Source: Undaria pinnatifida (lineage: Eukaryota > Sar > Phaeophyceae > Laminariales > Alariaceae). Taken from it: a DNA stretch of 64,000 nucleotides. The position numbers were made by a program, and so were the translations under genes. Positions 22,018-34,148 of this stretch are shown here, piece after piece (the stretch's first letter is position 1; every line of letters starts with the position of its first letter). The notes under the pieces are model-generated. The model did no database searches, had not been told where the DNA came from, and saw nothing but the letters and a program-made list of their open reading frames with translations. The stretch lies in NCBI GenBank assembly GCA_012845835.1, contig JABAKD010000021.1, positions 2,376,685 through 2,440,684 on the forward strand, written 5' to 3'.

Positions 22018-23288
22018 AAGGGCTCCGCTCCGCGGGCGGCCGACGCCGCCCGCTACGCTCGCGCAAGGCAAGGAAAAATGCAACTAAAAACATATGTAAA
22101 GGGGGCAGAAAAAAGAGGCCCGCGATTTGGTGCGAACAGCGATTTGATAATGCCAAGAGCTGCTTGTGCAGAGCAAATTGCCACGTTGTGCTCAGCTGTG
22201 CTGTGTGTGCTTTTGTTACCGGTGTTACGTTCTGATCGGCAGTACGGTGGTAATTTGCGTGGGGCGAAAAAACAGGGGGCCGTGAAAGATCAAATAAATA
22301 CATACGTATGTCATGTAGAAAAAGAAGAAAAAGGAAAAGTAGTACTCCGTACACAACACGCATTATACCCGGTACTGCTCTATGTTCGAAAGAAAGCACA
22401 CAGCGCAGCGACACAGCACCGCAGCGAAGGGCACGGCACCGCACCGCACGGCTCCGCACGGCTCCGCACGGCGCTACGGTGCGCTGCTGGGCCATATATA
22501 GCCGGACTGATCTGAGCTGGGCGTGCATGTGATCCAACAGCGTAGTATCTGATCGTATGTACAAACCTGGTGTTGTAGTAGTACCGGTATGTACGAACTC
22601 GTATTGGCGTTTCGTATTTCGAACGAAGCTGGAAAGCAAAGAAAAGCTGGAGAGGTTCCGCAAGTAATAAAGGCCTCCGCTTCGCGGGCGGCTGACGCCG
22701 CCCGCTACGCTCGCGCAAGGCAAGGAAAAATGCAACTAAAAACATATATTAAGGGGGCAGAAAGAAGGGGCCCATGATTTGGTGCGAACAGCGATTTGAT
22801 AATGGCAAGAGCTGCTTGTGCAGAGCAAATTGCCCTGTTGTGCTCAGCTGTGCTGTGTGCTTTTGTTACCGGTTTTACGTTATGATCGGCAGTATGGGGG
22901 TAAATTGCGTGGTGGGGGAAAAAACAGGGGGCCGTGAAAGATCAAATACACGCAGAAAGAGAAAAAAGAGGAAAAGTAGTACTCCGTACACAACATCACG
23001 CATTATACCCGGTACTGCTCTATGTTCGAAATAAAGCACACAGCGCAGCGACACAGCACCGCAGCGAAGGGCACGGCACCGCACCGCACGGCTCCACACG
23101 GCGCTACGCTGCGCTGCTGGGCTATATATAGCCGGACTGATCTGAGCTGGGCGTGCATGTGATCCAACAGCGTGGTATCTGATGGTATGTACAAACCTGA
23201 GTAGTAGTACCGGTATGTACTAATGGCGTTTCGTATTTCGAACGAAGCTGGAAAGCAAAGAAAAGATGGAAAGGTTCCGCAAGTAATA
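22018..23288. repeat. Tandem duplication of about 652 bp with GC hairpin
   Basis: Copy 1 runs about 22018-22669 and copy 2 about 22670-23288, offset 652 bp, with small indels. Each starts with a perfect 9-bp stem (GCGGGCGGC / GCCGCCCGC) around a 4-base loop (CGAC in copy 1, TGAC in copy 2). Each ends GGTTCCGCAAGTAATA. Inside are short CGCACGGCTC iterations and a GGxxATATATAGCC TATA-like site. The ORFs on both strands here are duplicated along with the DNA. Confidence 0.9.
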
Positions 23289-23422
23289 TGGAAGTTGGAG
23301 CTCTGAGAGGCCGGGGATGGGCAATCCCTGAGAAAGACAAAATTAAGTAAGTCTATGGAAGTTGGAGCTCTGAGAGGCCAGGGATGGGCAATCCCTGAGA
23401 AAGACAAAATTAAGTAAGTCTA
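23289..23422. repeat. 67-bp tandem duplication
   Basis: Two units at 23289 and 23356 both begin TGGAAGTTGGAGCTCTGAGA and end AAGTAAGTCTA, with a single visible difference (GGCCGGGG vs GGCCAGGG). They follow directly on the 652-bp duplication. Confidence 0.9.
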
Positions 23423-25073
23423 TTTTTTCGTTTTCTACGCGTCACGAGAAGGCGTAAACGAGTTATCCCACGGTGGCGGCGGCACGTTGTGGGCAAAACC
23501 CTTGTTACCAGCTGAACTCCTCAAGTGCGCAACTATAGTTTAGTGTGATCCTTTTTGCGAGTACCTTGTTGAAAGAACTAGCAGGGAGAAAATGTTGGTC
23601 GCGCTGCGGGCACGAATGCCTTCTAAGTCATGCCTCGTGTACGATGTTAAGCTCAGGTTAGCAATTCGGAAACTTGTGCTTCAGCCCTAGCACGGGGTGG
23701 CTCAAAGTACAGGCCAATCCTGCTGTAAAGGGTCACGGTCTTGTTTTTCTGGTGGAATTCTTGACTGAGCAGAACTATAAGCTTCAAATCTGTTTTTTAA
23801 GGGAGTGACAAGCTCCCCCCGATGAACGATACGACGACCCTAGCCTGTAACTCACGAATGGAGCAAAACATGTTACAAAGAAACGAGCTTTGAGACGAGT
23901 TCTTGTGAAGAAGCCAAATCATTCCGAAATAGTTTTTGACCAAGGCTACCGAAGGGGTGATCCCACGTTTTCACTACTGGATTTGGGTCACTCGTACGAG
24001 TGACTCTCTACCCCACGGATATGTTTAATACTTCAGGCTTTTTTTCTTTCGAGGAGAGTAGCTGACTCTTTCACAACGGATTCACATCGCCAATTGTAAC
24101 GGCACGAAATCTGAAGACCGGAAAAGGACAGAGGGGTTACGCGCACGAGTGTCCCAGACATCCTGCAAAAGTTGGTCCCACACGTGACAGCCTTGGGGTT
24201 TAGCTAAGCAGTGCTACTTTTGTTGTAACACGAGACCCCGTTAATCTTGACCTTGGCACTAACGTTGCCCCGCACAAGCGAAATTTACCACACTTCGCGC
24301 GGTTTTGATAATCTGAAGTATATAATATAGAGTCTATGCTGAATACCTCAAATATCGTAACATGTTTTGTTTCTTAGCTGGTAGGCTCAGGGGCTTTACG
24401 ACGAGGTGAACTCTACTACTCCAAGAGCAAATAACCCACTTGGTTTTTTTCATACATGACCACATCGCATCCACCCAATGTAATGGATAATAATCTCCTC
24501 ATGGTTGCTTGTCAGGAAACCTGCGGACGTGGTGCCGGAGCACAAGAGGCGCGCGGTTGCAGTCTGGGGATCGCTTCTTCTGGCTTTCGTAGGATGTGAG
24601 ATATATCATGTTTCGTGGTTGGTACTCACCCTCCACACTGCTCGATGCCAACAAAATGTTGGGAGCGGTGACGCCTAAGGGATATGGGCATGCCTCTTTA
24701 GATTTAGTAGCATGGCCGCTGTGACAGGGAACGCGGTACAACACAATGCTCCCGTTCTTTGAATTGTAACGAGAGTGGCGCACCTAGTCTTGACAAATAA
24801 CCCAGTTCAAGAAGTATTTTCATTACATGTTGCTAAACGTAATTTGAATATATTGCGCGCAAACTCTGTCTCATCTGTGCTCTCTGTGAATCTGTAGAGA
24901 GTGGGCGGCGTTTCTAGAAACTACAAGGTTTGAGCTATGCCACCCATTCATGCCTCTGCACGTCGAAAAGCTAATTCGTATTTTTCGACGATCTGAGGGT
25001 CGTATTCCTGTCCTCGCTCGGCATAGCTAACCGTTGTGCTACCCGCAATGACATGCTGCAGTAGGAAGCGCAT
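23423..25073. other. No supported gene
   Basis: Mixed composition with only short ORFs. The 94-codon minus ORF at 24499-24783 has no recognised feature. No repeat partner was seen in the window. Confidence 0.45.
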
Positions 25074-25720
25074 CTAGTTTTTATCTAGATTCTCACGCGC
25101 GGAGCTCCACATCTCACCCAAAGCTCGACTTTGACTAATAGTGATGACTAACCATCGCTCGAACGTACCGTCCATGGGCTGGGTGTACATCAGATATATA
25201 TACTGCCCCACCCGCCCCAACCCCGCCCCAACCCCCCCCCCCCCCCCCCCCTCCCCATGATAAACTGGTGCATTTTTTTTTCTTCTTAAAACCGTCATAT
25301 TTATCCCCTTGAAGGATTTATAGCTTCCAGCACAAATTGCCCGCCCGTCCGCTTCCCCCCCCACCCTCCAACCCCGCTCACTTTTGATCAAAACCATGCC
25401 CCCATGTCCTTCAAAACTCCGCCCTCCCCTCACCGGTTATTAGACTTACAGGATTCGCTTGATAAACTGATGCGTTCCCTTCCACAGTTGTCAGATTTTG
25501 TCCCCCTCAGAAACGGGTTTTATAGTTTCCGCGCACAGACTGACTAACATCACCCTGATGACCCTGATAGCTACACTGTAGTTGTATGGGGAGTCGCCGA
25601 CCTATATCCTTAATGAGGACACACAACCCATAATACGCGCGATCGGAGTATCACACACCTTGCAAAGATGAGTTTCGACAAATCTTCGATCTCACAGCTG
25701 GAGTGTATTTTCATTTGTTA
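25074..25720 (-). repeat. G-rich dispersed repeat family, minus-strand copy
   Basis: Reverse complement of sequence at 41385-41700. Shared blocks (read on minus) are CTCCAGCTGTGAGATCGAAG, GTCGAAAC, GTGTGATACTCC, TGTGTCCTCAT, ATAGGTCGGCGAC, CACTGTAGCTA, ATGATG, GTCTGTGCGCGGAAACTATA, AAATCTGACA and CGGTGAGGGGAGGGCGGAG. A poly-C run (G on minus) lies at about 25230-25252. Confidence 0.8.
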
Positions 25721-27154
25721 TAATATATATACAGAAACACGAATACGATTTCGAACACATTGGGTAGGTCTTCATTTGAGAACCTCGTCAATCAGAACCG
25801 ATTTGCCTATAACGGCTACGCTTCCCTCAGCAGGCACCGAGTTCGAACCATTGGTATCGGCTTCACGTACACGTAGCTTGCCATAAACGTTTTCGGGTTT
25901 GTTTCCCACGCCTTTTTTGATGGCGGTATCGCTTTTACGGCAGAAGAAATCGGATCGACTGGTCATCTTGACTGAGGAACTACCCGTCAGTTTTTACCGT
26001 TTGCAGTATCATGCGCTAACTAAGCAGCCACCCCTTGGGTAGTGGCACAGCGGACGTTTCTGGGTTCCTATCGTTAGGAGCTCAATACTCCACTCGAAAC
26101 AAGACTTCTAGCGCGTTCGTTCGCGTTATCCGGCCGACACGTACGTATGCCGTAGTCCTAAAACAAAGGTGCCCGCAAAAAAACAAATGTATCAGACTAC
26201 CCCGTAATGTTTTGCAACCGAGGAGCTCAACAGGCCAAAAACGTCTGTCCCTACCACGGGCTGGCTGGGCCTGGGCCATGGTACTCGATGGGACGAGAAC
26301 CTGGTGATGACTGTCCCGGTATTTTGCTTGCTCTCTGTGGTTTTCATTCGACGGTTCCATGAACACCAGCCAGATTGAGGAGACTATACCAGTGAATGGT
26401 CGTGTTGAACGCTACCGTAGATTCACCCTCTTGGGCCGAAATCCTCTGGGGGACTCAGGGTGTGCAGGTGGCTACGGGAGGCGCTTCATGCACACCTACC
26501 AGGGAAACTCCATGTATGCAAATGTATATATGCCCCTAGCAAACTTTGTGCGCCGGGTAACACCAGCACCCGTGTACATTCGATTAGGTAAAAAATGCGC
26601 AATCCTCCGCCTGCAGACTTACCTGTCCAGTTGTGTGTTGGTATTGTGGTGACATTATACGTACGTGTGATTGTGAATTTGTTATCCGGCGTTCGGGACG
26701 ATTTCGCAGTCTTTCTTCAACCATGGGCTATAATTCACCGAACCGAGGTCCTGCAAAAACGCCATTCATTACAATTCCCGTTATCTTATGTGTCTCCCAG
26801 ACTTGTTGCCTCCGTGCAGACACTGCATGGCCAAGTAATATTATAGTCCAACGATATACTGTGCGAACATCTCTCTCTTTACCGCCGTGTACTGTCGCCA
26901 TGGTTTGTTTCTTTCACGCAGACAACTGCATTCACGAGGGAAAACTAATTCTTTAAAAACCGATTCTGTCAAAAACTTTACCAAATGATCGCCATCAAGT
27001 ACTACTTTGCTCTCGTCCTTGCTTCTTTTCTTCCCTGCAGACAACACATGGCAGATAGAAAAAAACAGGGAAAATGGTTACTCTGAAAGCAGTGCGATAA
27101 CCATCGCCACCAACCATCATTTGGCTGTCGTCGTTGTTCCTTGCTTCATTTCAG

Positions 27155-27222
27155 ACACTGTATGGCAGGTTTGTAAACTCCGTGATGAGTACGACAATCC
27201 GGGAACCACACTGGAGATCGCG
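27155..27222 (+). CDS. Exon a of the membrane-protein gene
   Basis: Acceptor TTGCTTCATTTCAG, donor ATCGCG|GTGAGT, 68 nt, starts in phase 1 and ends in phase 0. It encodes TVWQVCKLRDEYDNPGTTLE plus IA, the likely juxtamembrane start of the ectodomain. The intron end and exon start have decayed tandem copies just upstream (acceptors near 26617, 26837, 26923 and 27043, followed by AC-x-AC or ACTTACC). Confidence 0.5.
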
Positions 27223-27854
27223 GTGAGTGCAGCCCTTTACGTTTTTGCTGATATGCATATGCGAGTCGGGAAGTTGATAAAGCATACTGTCAGGGGGCGG
27301 GGGCGGGGATTGGGATATCATACACGTCATTTCCCCCCCCCGCCCCCCCGGAAGAAAAAAAGCTTGTTTGATTCGTATGACAGTCGTTCCGAAGAGGCAT
27401 ACCCTCACTTCAAGCGAACAACGTAGTAATATCACACCACATCACATCCCTCGTACGTACGACATATTATATTGTTTCAACGCTAATTAGGAATACTGGT
27501 GGTGCCCTCGTGGTACGGCATGGTACCATGTACCACAGGTGCGAGTTTGATACCGGGTACCAGGTACCAAATAGGACATAGGGTTTCAAGGCATTTCCAC
27601 AGATACAGCGGACAGTTGTCCGCGCATCGCGCAATTAAGTCTGCTGATCCCACGGCTCTGCGGAGGCTTTTGCACTACCTAGGGGCGTGGTCACTGCTGA
27701 TTTGTACTGCTGAACGAAGTCACCACGCAGCTGTGACCAATAGGCCGCCTGCCAGTAGCATTGTAGTCCTGTAAGGAAGGCCTTGAATCTAGCAGGGAGG
27801 GGGGGGGGGGGGGGGGGGGCATTCTACCGTCCCCTGGGGTGGCTTTCAACGGTC

Positions 27855-28050
27855 CCCTGTGTTCGGCTTTTAGGATCCTTTGTGTGTTTGGTTCTACATG
27901 CCCTGTAGGATGTAGTGTGTGTTCGGTTATATATATGGATTTAGTGTGTTATAGTATATATAGGATTTAGTGTGTGTTCGGTTTTGTATAGGATTTAGTG
28001 TGTGTTTCGGTTTTATGTAAGATCGAATGTACACGTTCGGTTTAACATAT
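27855..28050. repeat. Decayed VNTR, unit about 28 bp, with poly-G
   Basis: GGATTTAGTGTGTGTTCGGT-type units recur about six times with variation. A G run of more than 20 bases precedes it at about 27796-27820. Located in the intron after exon a. Confidence 0.75.
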
Positions 28051-29168
28051 GGCGTTGTGGGGAGGGAACAGTGTGAGGTCTCCCCCCTCCCCTAAGGAAT
28101 GCTGGCTCCAAGTTGAAAACTCTGACGTGACGTGTCGGATATTTTTTTTCGCCCCCCCCTGGAACACGTACAGTGTACTCCAATAATGCAACAGAACCTC
28201 AGTTATTCCATAACATCAAGGAATTTGTTTATAATGCTGTTTGCGAGCTTCGCGTGAACTCCTGCGTCGATATTTTAGTTCCAATTCACGTCGTGAAGGT
28301 GACGTTTGCCTTGGCACCAGGGCGAAGCGTTTGTTTCATGCGCGGAGGCATGCTGCGGTAGCGAGACGCAGGTAGTCCTTCCCGTGATTCCCACAAGAGA
28401 GAAAAACATAATATCACCGTGGGACTGACTAGTAGTAATAGACGAGAAGCGAATATTTGAAAACCGGACGATCCATCCGATGGCCTGGGAATAACGAAGA
28501 GTTGTGTAAGCCACAACTAGTATTTGCGTGGCTCTTAAGTTGAGGAAGCGTGTGAACCAACCTAAAAGACCGGTTTGGTGGAAAGTGCTACCCTCGTTGT
28601 GTATCCTTCTTTTTGCGAATCGGGATTTGGCGGGTACACGGCACCGTTACAAGAAGAGTAGATTAGGTGAGAAATCAAACCGTTTCGTTATTATTGGGTG
28701 GATTCTGAACCATTTCGACGTCAAAGTAAGGTACCTGCCCTGTTTATTAATTCGTGTCATTATTGATGTGAAAACCCCCCCACCCCGCTCTGTAAGTTTC
28801 ACGTGCCTAGCATATACTGTACAGCATTTTTGTCTTTCGGCTTTCGGTTAAGATTCTTGTCGTCTTCTTGTCTGCCGAGCTGTAGGTCGCGTATACAGGA
28901 CTAGTGATACGCGTTTCTATCGTTGGATACATGATTATGTGCAGGGACGGGTTGCGCGACGAGCCTCTGGAGATGGACTCATTCGTTGACCCTGCAACAA
29001 ACAGGTCTTCCAGGGTGTACGCCCCCGGGTTACGATGGAGGCAAAAGCGCCCAGATTGCGTTGCAACCTTTTTAAAAATCGCTTTTTGGTGTTGGAATTG
29101 CCGCAACCAGTAACGGTACACCCCAAAAATGCATTCCCTCTCTGCCGTGATAACTCTTGTCAACCCAG

Positions 29169-29321
29169 GACGAGCCGTATGCGTTCCCACAAATAAAAGT
29201 GTGCTTCGCGGAAGGGATAGGATGCGACTATAGGCTAGACCCGAACGAATGTATTAAATCGGCATCAACCTGGGTGGACCATCCGTGCTACAGCAAGGAC
29301 GGCGCCGAGGTTACACAGGAG
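29169..29321 (+). CDS. Exon b of the membrane-protein gene
   Basis: Acceptor GTCAACCCAG, donor CAGGAG|GTGAGC, 153 nt, phase 0 to 0. It encodes DEPYAFPQIKVCFAEGIGCD and onward with further Cys in NEC and HPC, giving four Cys in 51 residues. The FP-x3-VC pattern soon after the TT of exon a is the part that resembles the FPAVTIC motif of DEG/ENaC channels. Confidence 0.65.
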
Positions 29322-29939
29322 GTGAGCGCGGGATTTACCTAGATTCACTCCTAAGACCACGTCTGGGTCGGGTGCAAGGGGTTGTTCTGATGGCAAAATT
29401 CATATTGGTTCAGGACATGGACACCTTTCACATGCGAAGGGGACAGCCGAGGAGATACACGATGGTCCCAATTAAGACGAAGGCGTACTCATAGTGCCCT
29501 GCATTCCAAGCTCGCCCAGGGAATGACTTATCCAGCCTCAGCTCTTGCAATCACGTCGTGGTAAGGCGGTAATATATACAGAGGCACCGGTACGGGGGGG
29601 CGGCACCCGCACCCTCACCCCGCCATTGAGACTGTTCACGTGAGCGTATCCATACCTCATCGCTAACTGGGCGACCGATGTGTAGCTGTTGGCGAAACGT
29701 TTTTGGATGTAGGTAGTGGCCGTGCGTGCCAGGCGCCCCACCCGCAGCATGTCGTCCTCTTATGCGTACGAGTCATTCGTAGTGGCTGTGGATATCACGA
29801 ACCCCAACGACACCGCAGACAAATCTTGCCTAGAAGCCGGGCAGCCGGGCACGCGAGCCTAAACGGGACTTCCCTCACGTTGGCGAGGTCCTGCGAATGC
29901 TCGTGGGGCGCATATGTACTTGATATGTTTTAACTACAG

Positions 29940-30116
29940 GACCAGATCTGTGTTAGAACATGTGGTCTCAATATGGAAAGAGACGAGTCTAAGCCGCCTT
30001 CTTGTTCCTCGATAGATGTAATACTCTCCACAGTGACACAGGAGCCAATCCGACGCCCGCCAAACACATATATTCGACTGTGCCCACGGCTTGTCCTGGA
30101 GCTGGAAAGTAGATGT
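29940..30116 (+). CDS. Exon c of the membrane-protein gene
   Basis: Acceptor ATGTTTTAACTACAG, donor AGATGT|GTGAGA, 177 nt, phase 0 to 0, 59 codons. It encodes DQICVRTCGLNMERD, PPSCSS, then IRLCPRLVLELESRC, five Cys in all, consistent with a disulfide-rich ectodomain. Confidence 0.6.
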
Positions 30117-31140
30117 GTGAGAAAAAACAAGTATGTATATATACGTATGTTCGCATACTCAAGGTGGTAACCCATAACAGCAAGGTGTATAGTGCGGCTG
30201 ATTTGCCCCCCCCCCCCGTCAGACGGACCTCTCTAATCTACGTTTGGAGATGCAACTAGAGTGAGCGCAAAGACACACTCTGCTCTGGTGGGAGGCTAGC
30301 TTTCGAATCGTACGCACCAAACATCGAGAACATATCATTAAAAAAAAATCCAGAAAATCAAAAAGCAGCGGTCCACCGGACGTGATGTTTGTGCGAGGGC
30401 GTGGGTCGGCATTCGGCCGTGGTTAGGGGAGGTAGTCTCGGAGACGTTTGCTGTTGGCATTGGATGGAAGATCACCGAAAAAAAAGCACGGACGGCAAAG
30501 GGGGTTAACACTACGTAGAGCGTGGATGAAACAAAACCATACTGTTCAATAACTGGGCTCGTGCCACGGTAGAAATGTACTAATCCCTTTCTGGGGCTCA
30601 TATCCCCATCCGCCAGAGGATAAAAATAGCATGAGAAATATCTCATCTCTGTGCCCCACCCAATATCAATTTTGAGAAAAACGAAACAGCAACCCGATGA
30701 AGAATCTCGCCGTTCTAAGATAGTTTTTCTGGAGAAGGTAGCAAAACACGAACGACCTTACGAATTATTATTAGTTAAAGCGACCCCGTCGTCAACAACA
30801 TATTCCCCCCCAAAGCTACCTCTATCGTTAGCAGGGGCGGCGACTTAGTCATATAGTACGTTTTAGTAGGAGTGGGGCATTCGTTTTGAGCGTAGTCAGC
30901 CATCCTCGTATGACCATGGGCCCTCGCATTGCTACATTACCAAGTCGTAGCACGTAAATTAGCCTCGTCAGTAGTACACGGTTAAGTCGAAAAATGCTGC
31001 CTCTGTATTGTATTGCCGCCCACTTGACATGAAGAGCACAATAATACCGTCCTGTCCGCCCGAACGATTTCCGAGCGCGTCCAACGGCCGTCTGTTGTTA
31101 CATTGCGGTGATGTACGCGTGCCGGCCTTTCCTTAAGCAG

Positions 31141-31236
31141 CAGGACGACTGCCTGTCTATCGATCTGACGAGCTTAAATCCGGCGAGTGTCGAACTTGGT
31201 TGCAACGAGTACTTCAACACATCTGCGATTGTGGAG
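31141..31236 (+). CDS. Exon d of the membrane-protein gene
   Basis: Acceptor CCTTTCCTTAAGCAG, donor GTGGAG|GTGAGG, 96 nt, phase 0 to 0. It encodes QDDCLSIDLTSLNPASVELG, then CNEYFNTSAIVE, with an NTS glycosylation site. The acceptor could be three bases further on (CAGCAG), which would drop the first Gln and start at Asp like exons b, c and e. Confidence 0.6.
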
Positions 31237-32676
31237 GTGAGGACATATTGTATTGATTCGCAGTTTTATTAGGAGTAGCAGCGTCTGGCCGAATATTTCA
31301 GTCTGACGAGAGTCTTATAATAGGGATGACGCGTCCGCGCTTGGATATAGTGCGCGTTATAGAAGTACTTTTGTTGTGTACCCAGGCCATATGGTGGTTC
31401 AATGTGATTCTCGTAATCCCAACCCAACGATATTGATTGGCGTACTTTAGTACACCCCCACTTGGGCTGTAATTACTGCGTTTGGTAGTCAAGCTATTTA
31501 TAGTGGCTCTGTCCCTGACTCGTAAATATACTTGTTGGAACTACCTTTTTGGGGTGTAGTATAAAAGCCAAGTGCATCGGGGTACTAGCAGTTCACATCG
31601 CGACACCAACGGGCACCAAAGCGTTTAAGCCGGCACATCTACCGAATAGCCGCTCGCACAAGGTGTAAACGTGACCCCCTCACCATGGCCTTGGTCTGAA
31701 ATTTTTTATAGCTCCGAGAAGAGACTTTTGGCGAGGTCCAGATATTTTTCTCGCTGTGAGCGTCACGGAATACGAAGCGCATGCCCACGGTGGCCACTGA
31801 ATATGTATAGACTATGCCCGAGCTCTAGCCGTTCGCCGCCCCTCGTAGGTAGAGCACAAACACTGTACAGTACAAGACACCGACCATGAGTCGGTGTATT
31901 AAGAAACCTAGTCTGATAAGTTGCAGGAGTGTAACAAGCCCTTGCCCCGGTAGACCTAGTGTAGGTAATGCAGCGTAAACCTCGCCCTCGACCTGGTACC
32001 AATTACGAAGCCACGCCTGGGTCTATACTTCTTCTTCTCGTGAGGTGTTCATTCGGGTGGCCTACATGCATTCGGAGAGTACATCCGCTTCCGTTTGAAC
32101 AACTATCGCCAGTTCTTTAGAAGCTAGGGTGCTCAGTCGGCGAATATTAGGTGACGGAATATGTGTCCATAGGTATAAAGTAATGATCGATGTCAGATCA
32201 TCTCGTTCCTTGGTGTTGTAGAATACAGACAAAGGTAGATATCACACATGTTTACATCAAATACCTTGGGAAAATGTAGGGACCGCAGACGCTAGTCTGT
32301 TGTGAGAGAAAAAATGTTCAGCAGACCAAATTTTAGGTGTAGTAATGACTGTTGTAAGACTCACCAAAGTCGGAGCTTCCCCGGCTGCCGAGCCAGGAAT
32401 TTTCTTTCGAACGACAAGCGCAATCAGGTGTATGAATCGCACGTCGCGACGTCGTAGCGACAGCTCGAAAACCAAGCCGCTTTGTGAGCTTCCTAACCCA
32501 TGGGGTCGTTCATCAATATATGAGTTTTCCCACGTGTTTGCCGGATGTTGGTTGCGGGTTGAGGTGTACATACATTCCTGCGAAGACCCGGATATACCTC
32601 AGCCACGTTCCACAGCAATGATGATGCTTATCAAATTCGAGGGTAGTTTTTTTTTCTGAAAAAGTAGACTCAATTA

Positions 32677-34069
32677 CAGTAGGGGTCCCGGTTTAGCGGT
32701 CCCTAGTGCCAAAGGGCGAAATAATCGCTAAACCGGGACCGCCCGGTAAACCGGTTTAGCGGTTAATAACCGCTATTCTGGGTCCCAATTTAGCGGTTTT
32801 TACAACCGCTAAACCGGGTAAAAGCCCATATACTGGGAATGAAAGTAGCGTTGCCATTGCGATCAAAACTAGATAGCGTCATATGTGGCTGCTGAATATA
32901 GCAGTACAGCATGATTGCCGCGGGACCAGTAGTACGAATACAGCAGCGGTAGTGCGGGATAGACATTAAAACTTAGGTGAAACGTATCAAGCATCGCGAA
33001 GAGAACCACCACCTGTGTGTACCCGCATCCGGGTAACATACTGTACGTGCACATAACACCTGCTGGAACCCCCCTTCTACTGCTGTACGCTCCTGCTCGT
33101 CTTGCTACAAACCGCAGCGTGTGCCCCGGAGTTTGGACTTGAAACACTCTAAGGAAACACAAAACAAAAAAAGTGTGGTGTACTCGTACTTCACACTTCG
33201 TACTCTACAGGAACCTCGGAGAGTACTGCTGTACACTCGACTACGTCTTAGAAAACATGGCGCGGATATCCGTCTGCCTTGCTGGCCTAGAGGCATGCGC
33301 TGCGAGAAAGGACATCTTCGCCTTGCGAAGATAGCACCCTGCCTCTGATATACCACACGACTCTGCGTACCGCTCTAGCTGCCCAAAAAGCGACGAGATT
33401 TCCGAGTACGGCGGTGGCGCCATCAAGGAAACTTCTTCCGGACTCTCGAACCCCTCGTCTAGCTCGTCTTCAGAAGGACCTTTGTCCTTGCCGCAGGTGT
33501 CGTTCACCACGTTAAGAATCGAGTCCTTCGCATCTTGCATCAGAGCTTCGGCGATCTCTTCCTGCTCCTCCAACTCTGCCCACTCCCGAACCGCTTCGAT
33601 GGCTGCCGGGTGGGCAGGCTTGCCAGGGGTGATGTCGAGATGGGTCAGTATCTCGCACATCTCCTTGTCTTGCACGCCGCCCCCCTCTATCGCCAGTCGG
33701 ACGCCGACACTAAGTGCATCGGTTGCACCCGGTGTCATGTGCGGAAACTTGCAGAATTCTAACGCCGCGCACGGCATGGTTCTGAACGGGTAGCTGCGAA
33801 CCGCAGTGGGTAGGCCGTTTGTATACTGCTGTGAAAGTGTGTGTGAGTGCCGGCGAGGTTTGCAGCAGAAAGTGACCCGTCGTTCCCCGGGGTATGTACA
33901 CAACCGCTATTCCAGCCGAAATGACCCCAAACAACCGCTAAACCGGTAACAATCCGATTTAGCGGTTGTACAACCGCTAAAGCGGGGTACCGCGGTGTCA
34001 GCAGAATTTTGAACCGCTAAATCGGGTCCAACCGCTAAACAGGGAACCGCTAAACCGGGACCCCTACTG
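32677..34069. mobile_element. Non-autonomous pogo/Tigger-like DNA transposon B
   Basis: A 1393-bp element is flanked by TA (32675-32676 and 34070-34071) and sits in the intron between exons d and e. The inverted repeats are perfect for at least 24 bases, starting CAGTAGGGGTCCCGG, then TTTAGCGGT. Arrays of AACCGCTAAACCGG motifs in both orientations fill about 150 bp at each end. The CAGT start and TA duplication match pogo/Tigger elements (Tc1/mariner superfamily). It carries only a transposase C-terminal ORF. Confidence 0.8.
33241..33903 (-). pseudogene. Transposase C-terminal remnant of element B
   Basis: A 220-codon minus-strand ORF. The first 50 or so residues are not recognisable. Then come an acidic helical region (REWAELEEQEEIAEALMQDA), an acidic linker (SEDELDEGFESPEE), APPPYSEISSLFGQLERYAE, CYLRKAKMSFLAAH and the end RQTDIRAMFSKT. 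The last motif, Q-x2-I-x2-MF, is close to a PIP box. The HTH and DDE catalytic domains are missing, so the element depends on transposase in trans, if it is mobile at all. Confidence 0.6.
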
Positions 34070-34084
34070 TATACGGGATTAAGC

Positions 34085-34148
34085 ACAGACCTTGCAGCGA
34101 CGCATTAGTGCGTAAGCAGACCTTGCACCGACGCATTAGTGCGTTTGC
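34085..34148. repeat. 31-bp tandem duplication
   Basis: Two units of CAGACCTTGCASCGACGCAT followed by TAGTGCGT lie just to the right of transposon B. Confidence 0.85.

Noticed and set aside
21788-22735. 315-codon minus-strand ORF and the overlapping 221-codon plus-strand ORF (21850-22515)
   Set aside because: Both run through the 652-bp tandem duplication with low-complexity repeats, overlap each other on opposite strands, and show no domain or splice context.
28174-28303. Possible extra exon of the membrane-protein gene (frame with YSNNATEPQ, NSCVDIL)
   Set aside because: Its donor (GTGACG) is weak and its phase-1 start does not follow exon a, which ends in phase 0. Keeping it would break an otherwise consistent chain.
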